Source: an uncultured Candidatus Saccharibacteria bacterium (GTDB taxonomy: Bacteria; Patescibacteriota; Saccharimonadia; Saccharimonadales; Saccharimonadaceae). From it: a stretch of DNA of 11,594 bases. Position numbers and translations under genes: made by a program. This document shows positions 4,964-11,594 of this stretch, one piece after another (position 1 is the first letter of the stretch; every line of letters starts with the position of its first letter). The notes beneath the pieces are model-generated. The model had not been told where the DNA came from. It saw only the letters and a program-made list of their open reading frames with translations, and did not search any database. The stretch lies in assembly GCA_949063825.1 (NCBI GenBank), contig CARSRA010000021.1, positions 1 through 11,594 of the forward strand. Reading direction: 5' to 3'.

Positions 4964-7534
4964 TTAGCTATGATTCTTTTTGGTCGTAGCTTGCTTTGAC
5001 TGCGCTGCTTTGGGTGACTTAGTTGGCCCGGTTAACCCAGATGACTTCGTTTTTGAAGATGATCTTGTGCTTTTTGTTGCTTTTGCGTTTTTCTTAGCAT
5101 TACCTCGACCCGTGCGCGAGCTATTCTTTGTGTTGCTATTTTTCGTACTGCCCTGGGATGAAGCCTTTTTGATCGATTTACGTTGAGCTTTGGTGGCGCT
5201 CCGATAGGAACGTTTAGGGGTGCGACGTGTGACGGCTCCAAGGTTAAGGTGGCGGCGAAGCGAGAAATAAACTGCAAATGAAACCGCGAATATCACTAGG
5301 ACTGCCATGACAAAAGTTTGCGAGAGTATGACTTCGGCAAAATATTGTTCAAACATCGGTACGATCGCTGAGCTAACCACTCCAGTATTTGGTACATATG
5401 CCACTACACCAAGCGGTGACAAGAACATTAAACCGCTATCCATCATGTCGTCGTTACGGATGATGGGGATTTCCGGTGTTGTGGTTGGTGGCGTCGGATT
5501 AGGTTGATCAGGCTGTATCGGGGGTGTCGGGTCGGGTGCAGATACCTTAGTATATCTCACGATAATTTCAATATCCTCATCGGCGATCTCGCCGGTAATT
5601 ACTTCTTCGCTAGGACTAAAACCGTCGATAGTAGGCGACTTTACTTCATAGCTAGTTCCAGTCGCGAGGTCGGCCTCGATATAGTCTGGCGCGGCTTCAG
5701 TGTCGTCTTCGTATAGATAATGAATTATAAGCTGATAAGCCTTTTTATCTGGTTCCTCGATTGGGTCTTTAGTGTATCGCACGACATACTCAAGATCATC
5801 CTCGCCCATTGTGCCGGATACAATTTCGATATTTGGCGTATAGCCATCGATCTTTGGGGATGAAATCTCAAAGGTTTCGCCCGCATGATGCTCTTCCTGT
5901 ACTGGATCGGCGATTTCGACATCAGGGTCCGTCGGTTGTTCCTTTTCATAGTAATAATGAACTGTGACCGTATTCGGATGGACCGGTTCGGGCGGGAGTT
6001 CAGTTTCGTAAGAGATTTTAGTATTATCATAGGTTACGCCATTATTTTCATCAAGACTTGTGAAATAATTGATTTGAGCATCAATGTCCCCCACTAAGTC
6101 TGTGGTTTCGGCATAGTAGCGGAAAAAGACTTCGCTGCCGCTTTGTCCGTCCGGGGATAAGGTGATTGGCGTTTCGAGGAGGAATCCATCATTGCTATTT
6201 TTTGGCGCGCTAATAGCGACTTGCTTCCAAGAGCCGTCGTCGTTTGGTGTAGTAGTGCAGTAAAGTGTATCGAAACTAAGTGGGATATAACCGTCATTTG
6301 TTGTGACAGAGCCATCACTAGCTTTGGTGGTATCCTTGATATAAGCAGCTAAACGTTTAACATCGAGGGGATTTTTCGGATCACGATTATGAATACTAGC
6401 GGTATATTCAATTAGATTGCTGCTCTTTCCCTCGATTTTGCCAAGATTTTTGCCCTCAATATTACTGTCGGCTGAAATTGGCCAATTCATATTAGCGATG
6501 GTTATGTTAGTGTTGGATTCGGTAGTGCTGCGCTCGGCATAGAAGAAGTCAAGATTTACGACATCGCCAGTTTTGATGCCAATATTATGAGTTTCAGTAC
6601 GGGTAGCGCCATCCGAATCTGTTACAGAACTAGTGACTGTACCATCCTGATTTATAATGAAGTGTCCGCTAAGAGCCTGATGGAGGCCACCAAGATCGAT
6701 TACTAAATGACCATTTAGAAAAACCCAAACATCGTCATCGCCGGTGAAATCGAAACGCTCGATACCATTGGCGGCGATTTTGGCGGCAAAATTCAAGTGT
6801 GCAGTAAAGTGGAAATTGTGGCCAGTCGAAGTAGCCCAGTCACTATCGGAAAAATGAATATGATCGATCGGAAATTGACCACGATTATTAAATTGATAGC
6901 GGTTATTACTGATGCGCTGGAAAGTGATTGTTTCACCCTTGACCTCGTAAGATTCGCCAGGGACTTCATGGAACCATTTGTAGAAATTATCCCCCGGAAC
7001 TACTGGATCATGGCCGGTAACATTCATGCTAAGAGGGTTCAGTCCGCCAGCATAAGCTTCTGTCGAATTAGTAAAAGATGGTACTGGTAAACCGTCTGAC
7101 CCGAGCTGATCTTTAACGATATTGAACTGTAATTGTTTAGGGTAGCGTGAGGCGTATACTACGCAGCGAGTCCACTCAAATTGACGGTCTGGAGTAAGCA
7201 TATTTATCAAGTCATTGTCGTTCATGGCGACGGTTTGATTCCAATCTCGGTCGGCCCCATCGCGCCAACATTCGTCTTCGCGCTGATCCCAATATGTAAT
7301 TGGTACGGTGATCGTGTCAGGTAAGCTAGTTGAGGCGGCATTCCAACTGCTCGGGATACCATTTTCATTGGCGATATTCTCTAGCGACATGGCTCGCACT
7401 AATGACGATACGCCAATGATCGATAAAACCAAAAATGAAATACATGCAATTGCGCGAGAAATTGCGCAGATACGGTGTTTCCAGATTTTTTGTTGAGCTT
7501 TTTTTGATAGCGTAGGTTGAACTCTCTTCTGCAT
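4964..7534 (-). CDS. surface adhesin-like protein: fibro-slime, MucBP, polybasic tail
   Basis: Predicted 856-aa cell-surface protein. Residues 24-46 are a hydrophobic signal or anchor segment after a basic N-terminus. Residues about 76-348 match the fibro-slime (PA14-related) module: ITYWDQ near 79, GDDDVWVFLNGHLVIDLGG at 265-283 and DFFYAERSTTESN at 329-341. Two MucBP-type repeats follow (about 522-589 and 600-663), each with a VHYYY or IHYLY opening, IDGYTP or IDGFSP, and VRYTK ending. A Pro/Thr-rich linker (666-688), a VPNTG (714-718), a membrane segment (734-758) and a 98-residue tail (759-856) complete it. The tail has no Asp or Glu and about 28 Lys/Arg with many Ser/Thr/Asn/Gly. By the positive-inside rule the tail is cytoplasmic and the domains are outside. 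Such domains bind glycans or host surfaces in known families; the ligand here is unknown. The ATG at 7534 is preferred over an upstream TTG at 7570, which overlaps the -35 box. Confidence 0.88.
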   Translation of the reverse strand: MQKRVQPTLSKKAQQKIWKHRICAISRAIACISFLVLSIIGVSSLVRAMSLENIANENGIPSSWNAASTSLPDTITVPITYWDQREDECWRDGADRDWNQTVAMNDNDLINMLTPDRQFEWTRCVVYASRYPKQLQFNIVKDQLGSDGLPVPSFTNSTEAYAGGLNPLSMNVTGHDPVVPGDNFYKWFHEVPGESYEVKGETITFQRISNNRYQFNNRGQFPIDHIHFSDSDWATSTGHNFHFTAHLNFAAKIAANGIERFDFTGDDDVWVFLNGHLVIDLGGLHQALSGHFIINQDGTVTSSVTDSDGATRTETHNIGIKTGDVVNLDFFYAERSTTESNTNITIANMNWPISADSNIEGKNLGKIEGKSSNLIEYTASIHNRDPKNPLDVKRLAAYIKDTTKASDGSVTTNDGYIPLSFDTLYCTTTPNDDGSWKQVAISAPKNSNDGFLLETPITLSPDGQSGSEVFFRYYAETTDLVGDIDAQINYFTSLDENNGVTYDNTKISYETELPPEPVHPNTVTVHYYYEKEQPTDPDVEIADPVQEEHHAGETFEISSPKIDGYTPNIEIVSGTMGEDDLEYVVRYTKDPIEEPDKKAYQLIIHYLYEDDTEAAPDYIEADLATGTSYEVKSPTIDGFSPSEEVITGEIADEDIEIIVRYTKVSAPDPTPPIQPDQPNPTPPTTTPEIPIIRNDDMMDSGLMFLSPLGVVAYVPNTGVVSSAIVPMFEQYFAEVILSQTFVMAVLVIFAVSFAVYFSLRRHLNLGAVTRRTPKRSYRSATKAQRKSIKKASSQGSTKNSNTKNSSRTGRGNAKKNAKATKSTRSSSKTKSSGLTGPTKSPKAAQSKQATTKKNHS

Positions 7535-7541
7535 ACTATAT

Positions 7542-7570
7542 ATAATATATAAGTTACTGGGTAAGGTCAA
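7542..7570 (-). promoter_or_regulatory. promoter giving a leaderless surface-protein mRNA
   Basis: Minus strand: TTGACC (7570-7565), 17 bases, TATTAT (7547-7542). Seven bases separate the -10 from the ATG at 7534, so the transcript should start at or next to the ATG. The bases before the ATG are only A, T and one G and contain no Shine-Dalgarno. Confidence 0.6.
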
Positions 7571-7626
7571 GCAGTTTGATATATATTGTATTTTGTAATT
7601 TTGTCATAGTGAAAACTCTTAGAACA

Positions 7627-7635
7627 TGTTATAAT
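7627..7635 (+). promoter_or_regulatory. extended -10 promoter of the 369-aa gene
   Basis: TGTTATAAT is an extended -10 with a consensus hexamer at 7630-7635. No -35 lies at the right distance; TTGTCA at 7601-7606 is 23 bases away. The leader of about 45 bases contains GAGC-AAA-GCTC (7645-7655), and AGCTC (7651-7655) can alternatively pair with GAGCT (7672-7676) in the ribosome binding site, so a fold that hides the site is possible. Confidence 0.6.
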
Positions 7636-7686
7636 CAGCTAGAGGAGCAAAGCTCATAGTACGTTTAAAAGGAGCTGATATTTATA

Positions 7687-8796
7687 ATGAATAATGCAAT
7701 AGATGTAGGCGCGCTTAGGGGCGCGCTTGCAAATACGCAATTAATCTTTGCGGATCCGGATTACCGCGATTTGCAGAGGGGTTTTACCCATGATCGATTA
7801 GTAAAGATGGCGCAAAATGGTAAAGAGACAAGCGATCCGCTGTTGAACTACGTGCGAGACAGGATGCTATGGAGAATACTTGCGAATTCCAGCGCAAAAG
7901 AACGCGCTATCCAAAAAGAATACTTTCTGGATGAGTTGTGGCCGCTTCTATTTAAATTGGCGAAGCCCAATCAGGGCACGGGTCAATTTTTATTGGAAAC
8001 AGGAGTATCTTCAGATTTTATACACAAATTTTTTTACAATATTCAGCGTTGTTTGGCGAAAGCCGTACTCCCAGCTTCTGGGATCGGCGATAGCTTGATG
8101 GGTGTGCCTAAAGTAATCCCATCGATAGACTCGATGTTTCCATACATCGGCGATCAATCATATAAAATGATACAGTACAGAGTCGACACTGCGCGTGACA
8201 TACTGATCGATATAAAGGGTAAGATCTTTTGCCCTGGCGGGGGACTGTTGCCTGAGGTATTTACGGGAGGGTACCCGCTTGGGAAGTTGGATCAGGAATT
8301 TATAGTTTATGATACGGATCCGACTCTCCCGCTCTATTTGGAAAAGATAATCGGCGGGAAGCTGAAGGATTTCGGCATCGAATATCGGTGTGGTGATTGC
8401 CGTTCAATACGCGCGATCGCTTCCGAGGAGGGCACATACAGTGCTATACTGGCGAACGGGCTCATGTCCTACACTATTAAGGATTCCGGTAGCTTCGGTT
8501 ACGACACGAAGGAATTCGCCAGCCTCATAGAGCTATTCAGTTGGTTGCTGCAGCCAGGTGGTCAATGCTTCTTTGATGTTCAATTGGCACACTTGATTCT
8601 GCTGTTTTGTGTTTTGGTGTTATATTGGCCGAAAGGCATGTGCACCATTAAAGACTTTAATACGGCCAAAACGCTGGTTACTCCTATTCTCAGGAATTAC
8701 AACTTCACGGATATAAAATTCTCACATGAGCCAGTTAGAGCTGACATCGGCGAAAAGGAAGCCGGCATCTATACCATTGCACGAAAAGCTGCCTAA
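7687..8796 (+). CDS. methyltransferase-like Rossmann protein, 369 aa
   Basis: The C-terminal half looks like a class I SAM-dependent methyltransferase fold. In order: a motif I-like loop, KIFCPGGGLLPE (179-190); an acidic residue after the second strand, VYDTDP (207-212); GDCR (236-239); a motif IV-like strand, YSAILANGLMSY (251-262); and LLQPGGQCFFDV (287-298), typical of the helix-turn-strand after motif IV. Motif I is degenerate, with Cys-Pro in place of the usual Asp-x-Gly, so SAM binding and activity are uncertain. Residues 1-170 are helical-looking and not recognised, possibly a substrate domain. A hydrophobic run at 299-314 (LAHLILLFCVLVLYWP) follows the motif. Start ATG 7687 lies 12 bases after AAGGAG (7669-7674), a long spacing. 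It forms a single-gene unit with its own promoter and terminator, divergent from the surface-protein gene. Confidence 0.7.
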   Translation: MNNAIDVGALRGALANTQLIFADPDYRDLQRGFTHDRLVKMAQNGKETSDPLLNYVRDRMLWRILANSSAKERAIQKEYFLDELWPLLFKLAKPNQGTGQFLLETGVSSDFIHKFFYNIQRCLAKAVLPASGIGDSLMGVPKVIPSIDSMFPYIGDQSYKMIQYRVDTARDILIDIKGKIFCPGGGLLPEVFTGGYPLGKLDQEFIVYDTDPTLPLYLEKIIGGKLKDFGIEYRCGDCRSIRAIASEEGTYSAILANGLMSYTIKDSGSFGYDTKEFASLIELFSWLLQPGGQCFFDVQLAHLILLFCVLVLYWPKGMCTIKDFNTAKTLVTPILRNYNFTDIKFSHEPVRADIGEKEAGIYTIARKAA

Positions 8797-8840
8797 ATAT
8801 GGGCAGTAGTTGTTTCATTGAGTAATGCTCCTCCAAAAAT

Positions 8841-8870
8841 CCCTCGCTGTAATGCTTGCGGGGGCTTTTT
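8841..8870 (+). terminator. intrinsic terminator of the 369-aa gene
   Basis: CCCTCGC (8841-8847) pairs with GCGGGGG (8858-8864) over 7 bp with one G-T pair and a ten-base loop, followed by CTTTTT. It lies 45 bases after the stop codon and ends one base before the -35 box of the next promoter. Confidence 0.8.
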
Positions 8871-8871
8871 G

Positions 8872-8901
8872 TTGACTTTATGAAAAAGCGTATGCTATAA
8901 T
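8872..8901 (+). promoter_or_regulatory. strong promoter of the membrane protein/CAP operon
   Basis: TTGACT (8872-8877), 18 bases, TATAAT (8896-8901) with TGC directly before the -10. The leader is short, about 24 bases, and contains the ribosome binding site AGGAGGTGAT at 8919-8928. Confidence 0.85.
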
Positions 8902-8931
8902 CTGAGTAAATACGAAACAGGAGGTGATGTA

Positions 8932-10272
8932 GTGAGTTTGATTTCTTTGTTGGTGATTGCCGTCTCGACATTGTCGGTGTTGTGCAGTACGCTCGCTTTA
9001 GTGGGGGCATCAAAAAGCGACAAGAAGCGTATGGCTTGGTTCTTAGCGACGATGGTTGGTGGCGCGATTTGGGGGGTATCGATTGCGGCATTTTTGGGCC
9101 TCGAGCCATCACAAGAGCATCTAGCCCCCTATCTGGTTGTAGGCATTTACATGGGCGGGGCGTTAATGATGCTATCGTTGCTGGGCTATGGCTGTTGGGA
9201 TAAAGTTTTTGGCAAGATTGCTTTGGCGGTTTCATTGATCTATGTCGTTGCGCTTACGACGATGCTGGTTCAGGATCCAACCTTAATGTTTAACGGTATC
9301 ACTATTAGCCCGCAGGGGAATTCGGTCGCATTGGTTAATAGCTGGGCATATTGGAGCTATGGCTTATTCTTTGTGATTGACACGAATTTAGTTTGGTTGT
9401 CTTTGTTGCAGAGGATTCGTAATACTCGCTTAAAACGAGCGAAGCGTGGCGATTTCGTCTTTTTGGTGGGGCTCGCAGCCACGGGGATTTTTGCGCTGGT
9501 CTTTGACGTGATTTTGCCGCTCTTTAGATATGATTTAATTTGGGTTGGTCCTTTAGCGCTTAGCTCTACGGCGATTTCGTTCTATTACGCATTGTTAAAA
9601 TTCCGCACTGCATCGATCGACTCACGCTGGCTAAGAGTTTTGTCATCGGTAGTATTAGCGATTTGTGGCGTAATAATCTATATGCTGATTTTCTATCTTA
9701 TCTTCACGGCGTTATTTAAGATTCCAAACCCTTCGGCGTCGGTATTAGTTTTAAATTTCTTGATGGTGATAATTTTATTATTGCTCATGCCGGTAATTAA
9801 TGAGCTACGGGCTTCCATCAATTCGATGATTTCGGTGGGTCAGGTTGATATGGCATACGTAATCAAAAAGTTAAATCGCTTAGCTAGCCGTAATATTGAT
9901 TTGCGTGAGCTAGCAGGTTTCCTGGCGGACCATCTACACTTTGACTATATCGGCTTCATTATTAACGGGCGATTATATGGCTCAAAATCACTTAGTATTA
10001 CCTCGACAGAGTTATCGCAGATTACGCATCTCAAGCAGACGACACATGGTGTTTGGCAGGAGCCTAGCAAAACTGTGCAAAAAACTTTTGATGCTTTGGG
10101 GCTTAAGGCAGCAGCGGAGCTTCGCAATGCTAAAGGTAAAACTTTCGGCCAACTAATAGTAGGCAAACCACTTGGTAAGACTAGTTTCGAGCGACGAGAT
10201 CTAATCCAGCTTGAAATGATTATTAATTTAGTTGCAGCTGTAATTGATTCAGAAAAACATATTCGAGCTTAG
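8932..10272 (+). CDS. nine-segment membrane protein with GAF-like domain
   Basis: The 446-aa product has about nine membrane segments (roughly residues 4-25, 36-57, 66-86, 93-112, 136-160, 174-197, 201-222, 236-262, 271-291). A cytoplasmic part from about 317 to 440 has the pattern of a GAF domain: LRELAGFLADHLHFDYIGFIING near its start and GKTFGQLIVGKPL then FERRDLIQLEMIINLVAAVI near its end. This layout resembles the sensory half of membrane histidine kinases with a multi-spanning N-terminus, but the protein stops after the GAF-like part and lacks H-box and ATPase motifs. It may be a sensor without a kinase or a membrane scaffold. The start is GTG at 8932, seven bases after GGAGG of a near-perfect ribosome binding site. 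It is the first gene of an operon; 14 bases separate it from the CAP-protein gene, suggesting a shared role at the cell envelope. Function inferred only. Confidence 0.75.
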   Translation: MSLISLLVIAVSTLSVLCSTLALVGASKSDKKRMAWFLATMVGGAIWGVSIAAFLGLEPSQEHLAPYLVVGIYMGGALMMLSLLGYGCWDKVFGKIALAVSLIYVVALTTMLVQDPTLMFNGITISPQGNSVALVNSWAYWSYGLFFVIDTNLVWLSLLQRIRNTRLKRAKRGDFVFLVGLAATGIFALVFDVILPLFRYDLIWVGPLALSSTAISFYYALLKFRTASIDSRWLRVLSSVVLAICGVIIYMLIFYLIFTALFKIPNPSASVLVLNFLMVIILLLLMPVINELRASINSMISVGQVDMAYVIKKLNRLASRNIDLRELAGFLADHLHFDYIGFIINGRLYGSKSLSITSTELSQITHLKQTTHGVWQEPSKTVQKTFDALGLKAAAELRNAKGKTFGQLIVGKPLGKTSFERRDLIQLEMIINLVAAVIDSEKHIRA

Positions 10273-10286
10273 ATTGGAGAACTACC

Positions 10287-11270
10287 GTGACCGCAAGGAT
10301 GATGCATCAAACCAAGATGACGATTCTGCTTTCCTTGAATGCAGTGGTAATTTTGATAGTCGGTATCATGATTTTTTCAGCGATTAATTTGAACGGTGGG
10401 ATTGAGCTGAAGGTTGTTTCAGAACGTAGCGACGTGATAAATGATAGTTTAGCTGAAGCGGAGCTATTAACTCCGGGGATGTTGGAGAAGGATGCAATTG
10501 TGATTGTAGATAGTGCTAAAACTGAAACTCCAGCAACGGATACTGGTTCTAATACTACACAAAATAATAGTAATAATAGTAGTAACGTAGCGGCAGTACC
10601 GGCCGGACAACTCTGGAATGAGGCATCGACTACGATTTATCAGACTTCAGATCGCGATATTTGTGTAGGTGGGGGGTTGTCTAATATTGGCGATATGTAT
10701 TGGCAGACTAGCAATCCAGCAGTGATTCGCGGTTTTGCGGCGTCACGTACTGCACTTGGCTATGATGGCTCAGTCTGCCGTACTCCTGTAATCGTGGGGA
10801 CTGGTACTGTTACTATTACGGCTGGCACTTATGACGGTAGACGTCGCGATGAAATCACGGTTACCGTAATTGCCCCGCCGGTCGAACAATGGAAGCGTGA
10901 TGTCTTGAACTTGGTAAACCAAGAACGCGCAAAAGTTGGAATTAGTCCGCTCGCATGGGGATCAACTTGCGCCTCTGCGGCCAATACGCGAGCTAGTGAG
11001 ATCATGAAATTATATGCCCATCAGCGACCAGACGGCTCGGATTGGGCGACGGCTTGCCCAATTCCGGCTTCCGGTGGTCGAAGTGGTGAAAATCTCAATG
11101 CTGGTGGTTTTGCGGTTTCTCCCGAAACTACAGTACGTGGCTGGATGAATTCTCCGGAGCATAAGAAGAATATTCTGGATCCGAATTTCAAATACCTAGC
11201 TGTTGGCTTTGTGTTTGATCCAAATTCAACATACAAGACGTATTGGTCTCAGATCTTTTCAACATACTAG
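10287..11270 (+). CDS. membrane-anchored CAP-domain (SCP/PR1) protein
   Basis: The 327-aa product has an N-terminal membrane segment (about 11-33), so most of it lies outside the membrane. A low-complexity Asn/Ser/Thr linker (80-100) leads to an Ig-like beta domain at about 105-197 with one cysteine pair (C126, C164). The C-terminal CAP domain (about 203-326), of the bacterial YkwD type, shows LNLVNQERAKVGISPLAW (207-224), AHQRPDGSDW (244-253), GENLNAGG (267-274), GWMNSPEHKKNILDPNF (285-301) and YWSQIF (319-324). The CAP cavity residues His245, Glu268 and His292 are present; C228 and C257 may form a second disulphide. Bacterial CAP proteins are mostly uncharacterised; cell-wall, lipid-binding or protease roles are proposed for relatives. 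GTG at 10287 is chosen because GGAGA (10276-10280) lies six bases upstream; ATG codons at 10299 and 10302 are alternatives. Second gene of the operon. Confidence 0.92.
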   Translation: MTARMMHQTKMTILLSLNAVVILIVGIMIFSAINLNGGIELKVVSERSDVINDSLAEAELLTPGMLEKDAIVIVDSAKTETPATDTGSNTTQNNSNNSSNVAAVPAGQLWNEASTTIYQTSDRDICVGGGLSNIGDMYWQTSNPAVIRGFAASRTALGYDGSVCRTPVIVGTGTVTITAGTYDGRRRDEITVTVIAPPVEQWKRDVLNLVNQERAKVGISPLAWGSTCASAANTRASEIMKLYAHQRPDGSDWATACPIPASGGRSGENLNAGGFAVSPETTVRGWMNSPEHKKNILDPNFKYLAVGFVFDPNSTYKTYWSQIFSTY

Positions 11271-11275
11271 AGTGT

Positions 11276-11284
11276 CCCCCCCCC
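11276..11284 (+). repeat. run of nine cytosines
   Basis: Nine consecutive C residues begin five bases after the stop of the CAP-protein gene. The last five are the outer end of the left arm of the large inverted repeat. Such runs are prone to slippage and to base-calling error. Confidence 0.9.
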
Positions 11285-11379
11285 TATAGCTCTTTTGGAA
11301 GTGACGCTGAAGAAAGCTACAACAAAGTCATTATGAATTTCAGTTGTATCTTTTACACTTCCAAAAGAGCTATAGGGGG
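11280..11379. repeat. 100-base element with 24-bp perfect inverted repeats
   Basis: Positions 11280-11303 and 11356-11379 are perfect reverse complements (outer end CCCCCTATAGCTC, inner end GGAAGTG). Inside, AAAGCTACAAC (11313-11323) and GTTGTATCTTT (11343-11353) pair at 10 of 11 positions, leaving a 19-base loop, so the element is one long imperfect palindrome. There is no T-tract on either side and no obvious target-site duplication. It lies between the plus-strand CAP gene and a minus-strand reading frame at the edge, so it could be a bidirectional transcription end signal. Alternatively the long arms could be the ends of a small non-autonomous mobile element. Confidence 0.85.
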
Positions 11380-11492
11380 ATATATGATGTCTTTATGATG
11401 GATGATTATCAAAGAACTAGGGAAATAGGTCGTGACCTCAATTTGTATTCCTCGTATGTCTTCCTGCATCGGTACACGAGATATTCAATGAT

Positions 11493-11594
11493 CTAGAGAT
11501 ACTTCAACCTGCAACTAATAAGAATAGGTATAGGATCTTCTGCATAGCCCTTTTGAATATTGAGAGATTCTATTCCAAGTGCTCGATCTATCTT
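11493..11594 (-). CDS. possible partial reading frame at the right edge
   Basis: A frame open at the window edge runs leftward for 33 codons (KIDRALGIESLNIQKGYAED near its start) to a TAG at 11493-11495. The same frame continues for 27 sense codons, Lys/Arg/Tyr-rich, until TGA at 11409-11411. This could be the end of a real gene, or a decayed gene with an in-frame stop. No family recognised. Too little sequence to decide whether it is coding. Confidence 0.25.
   Translation of the reverse strand, partial: KIDRALGIESLNIQKGYAEDPIPILISCRLKYL

Noticed and set aside
5381..5395. VPNTG as a sortase (LPxTG-like) sorting signal
   Set aside because: The membrane segment does not follow directly and the tail is about 98 residues instead of a short basic end; no sortase is seen in the window.
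7535..7570. Upstream TTG start for the surface protein at 7570
   Set aside because: The codon overlaps the -35 box of a good promoter, so it would not be in the transcript.
7601..7635. TTGTCA as -35 box for the 369-aa gene
   Set aside because: The spacer to TATAAT would be 23 bases, too long; the extended -10 explains the promoter better.
1..11594. UGA read as an amino acid, as in Gracilibacteria
   Set aside because: All complete genes read through without in-frame UGA and end in TAA or TAG; nothing requires recoding.

Overview
The window looks like a chromosomal segment from a small-genome bacterium of the Candidate Phyla Radiation, most probably Candidatus Saccharibacteria (TM7). This is an inference. 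It rests on a topoisomerase I that ends in glycine-rich C-terminal repeats instead of Cys4 zinc fingers in the part visible, a short DprA without an N-terminal SAM-like domain, a surface protein joining a fibro-slime module to MucBP repeats, and a CAP-domain secreted protein paired with a multi-spanning membrane protein. All complete genes end in TAA or TAG, and nothing suggests recoding of UGA. No tRNA, rRNA, CRISPR array or intact insertion sequence was recognised.

Left part (1-3908): topA (minus, cut off at the left edge) and dprA (plus) are divergent and separated by about 740 bases without a credible protein gene. This gap is not empty. A perfect consensus promoter (TTGACA, 17 bases, TATAAT, extended -10) fires leftward from directly upstream of dprA, with its -35 box inside the dprA start codon. 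About 300 bases downstream lies a stem followed by a T-tract on the same strand. The pair defines an unidentified structured RNA gene of about 310 nt. Further strong hairpins lie between it and topA.

Middle (3926-7570): two minus-strand genes, each with its own promoter. The 251-aa protein is unknown: a disordered acidic Ser/Thr-rich N-terminal half followed by a cysteine-containing domain. It has a near-consensus promoter, an excellent ribosome binding site and a stem-loop leader, so it is probably abundant. The second is an 856-aa cell-surface protein with an N-terminal membrane/signal segment, a fibro-slime (PA14-like) domain, two MucBP domains, a Pro-rich linker, a C-terminal membrane segment and a 98-residue tail with no acidic residues and about 28 Lys/Arg. 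Its promoter places the transcript start at or next to the ATG, so the mRNA is probably leaderless.

Right part (7627-11594): a divergent plus-strand gene encodes a 369-aa protein with a Rossmann methyltransferase-like core, closed by a clear terminator. A strong promoter then drives a two-gene operon: a nine-segment membrane protein with a cytoplasmic GAF-like domain but no kinase, and a membrane-anchored CAP (SCP/PR1) protein with an extra Ig-like domain. Downstream is a 100-base element with 24-base perfect inverted repeats, then a partial minus-strand reading frame running off the window edge.

The genes suggest a region for cell-surface interaction (adhesin, CAP protein, membrane sensor) next to DNA-handling functions (TopA, DprA).
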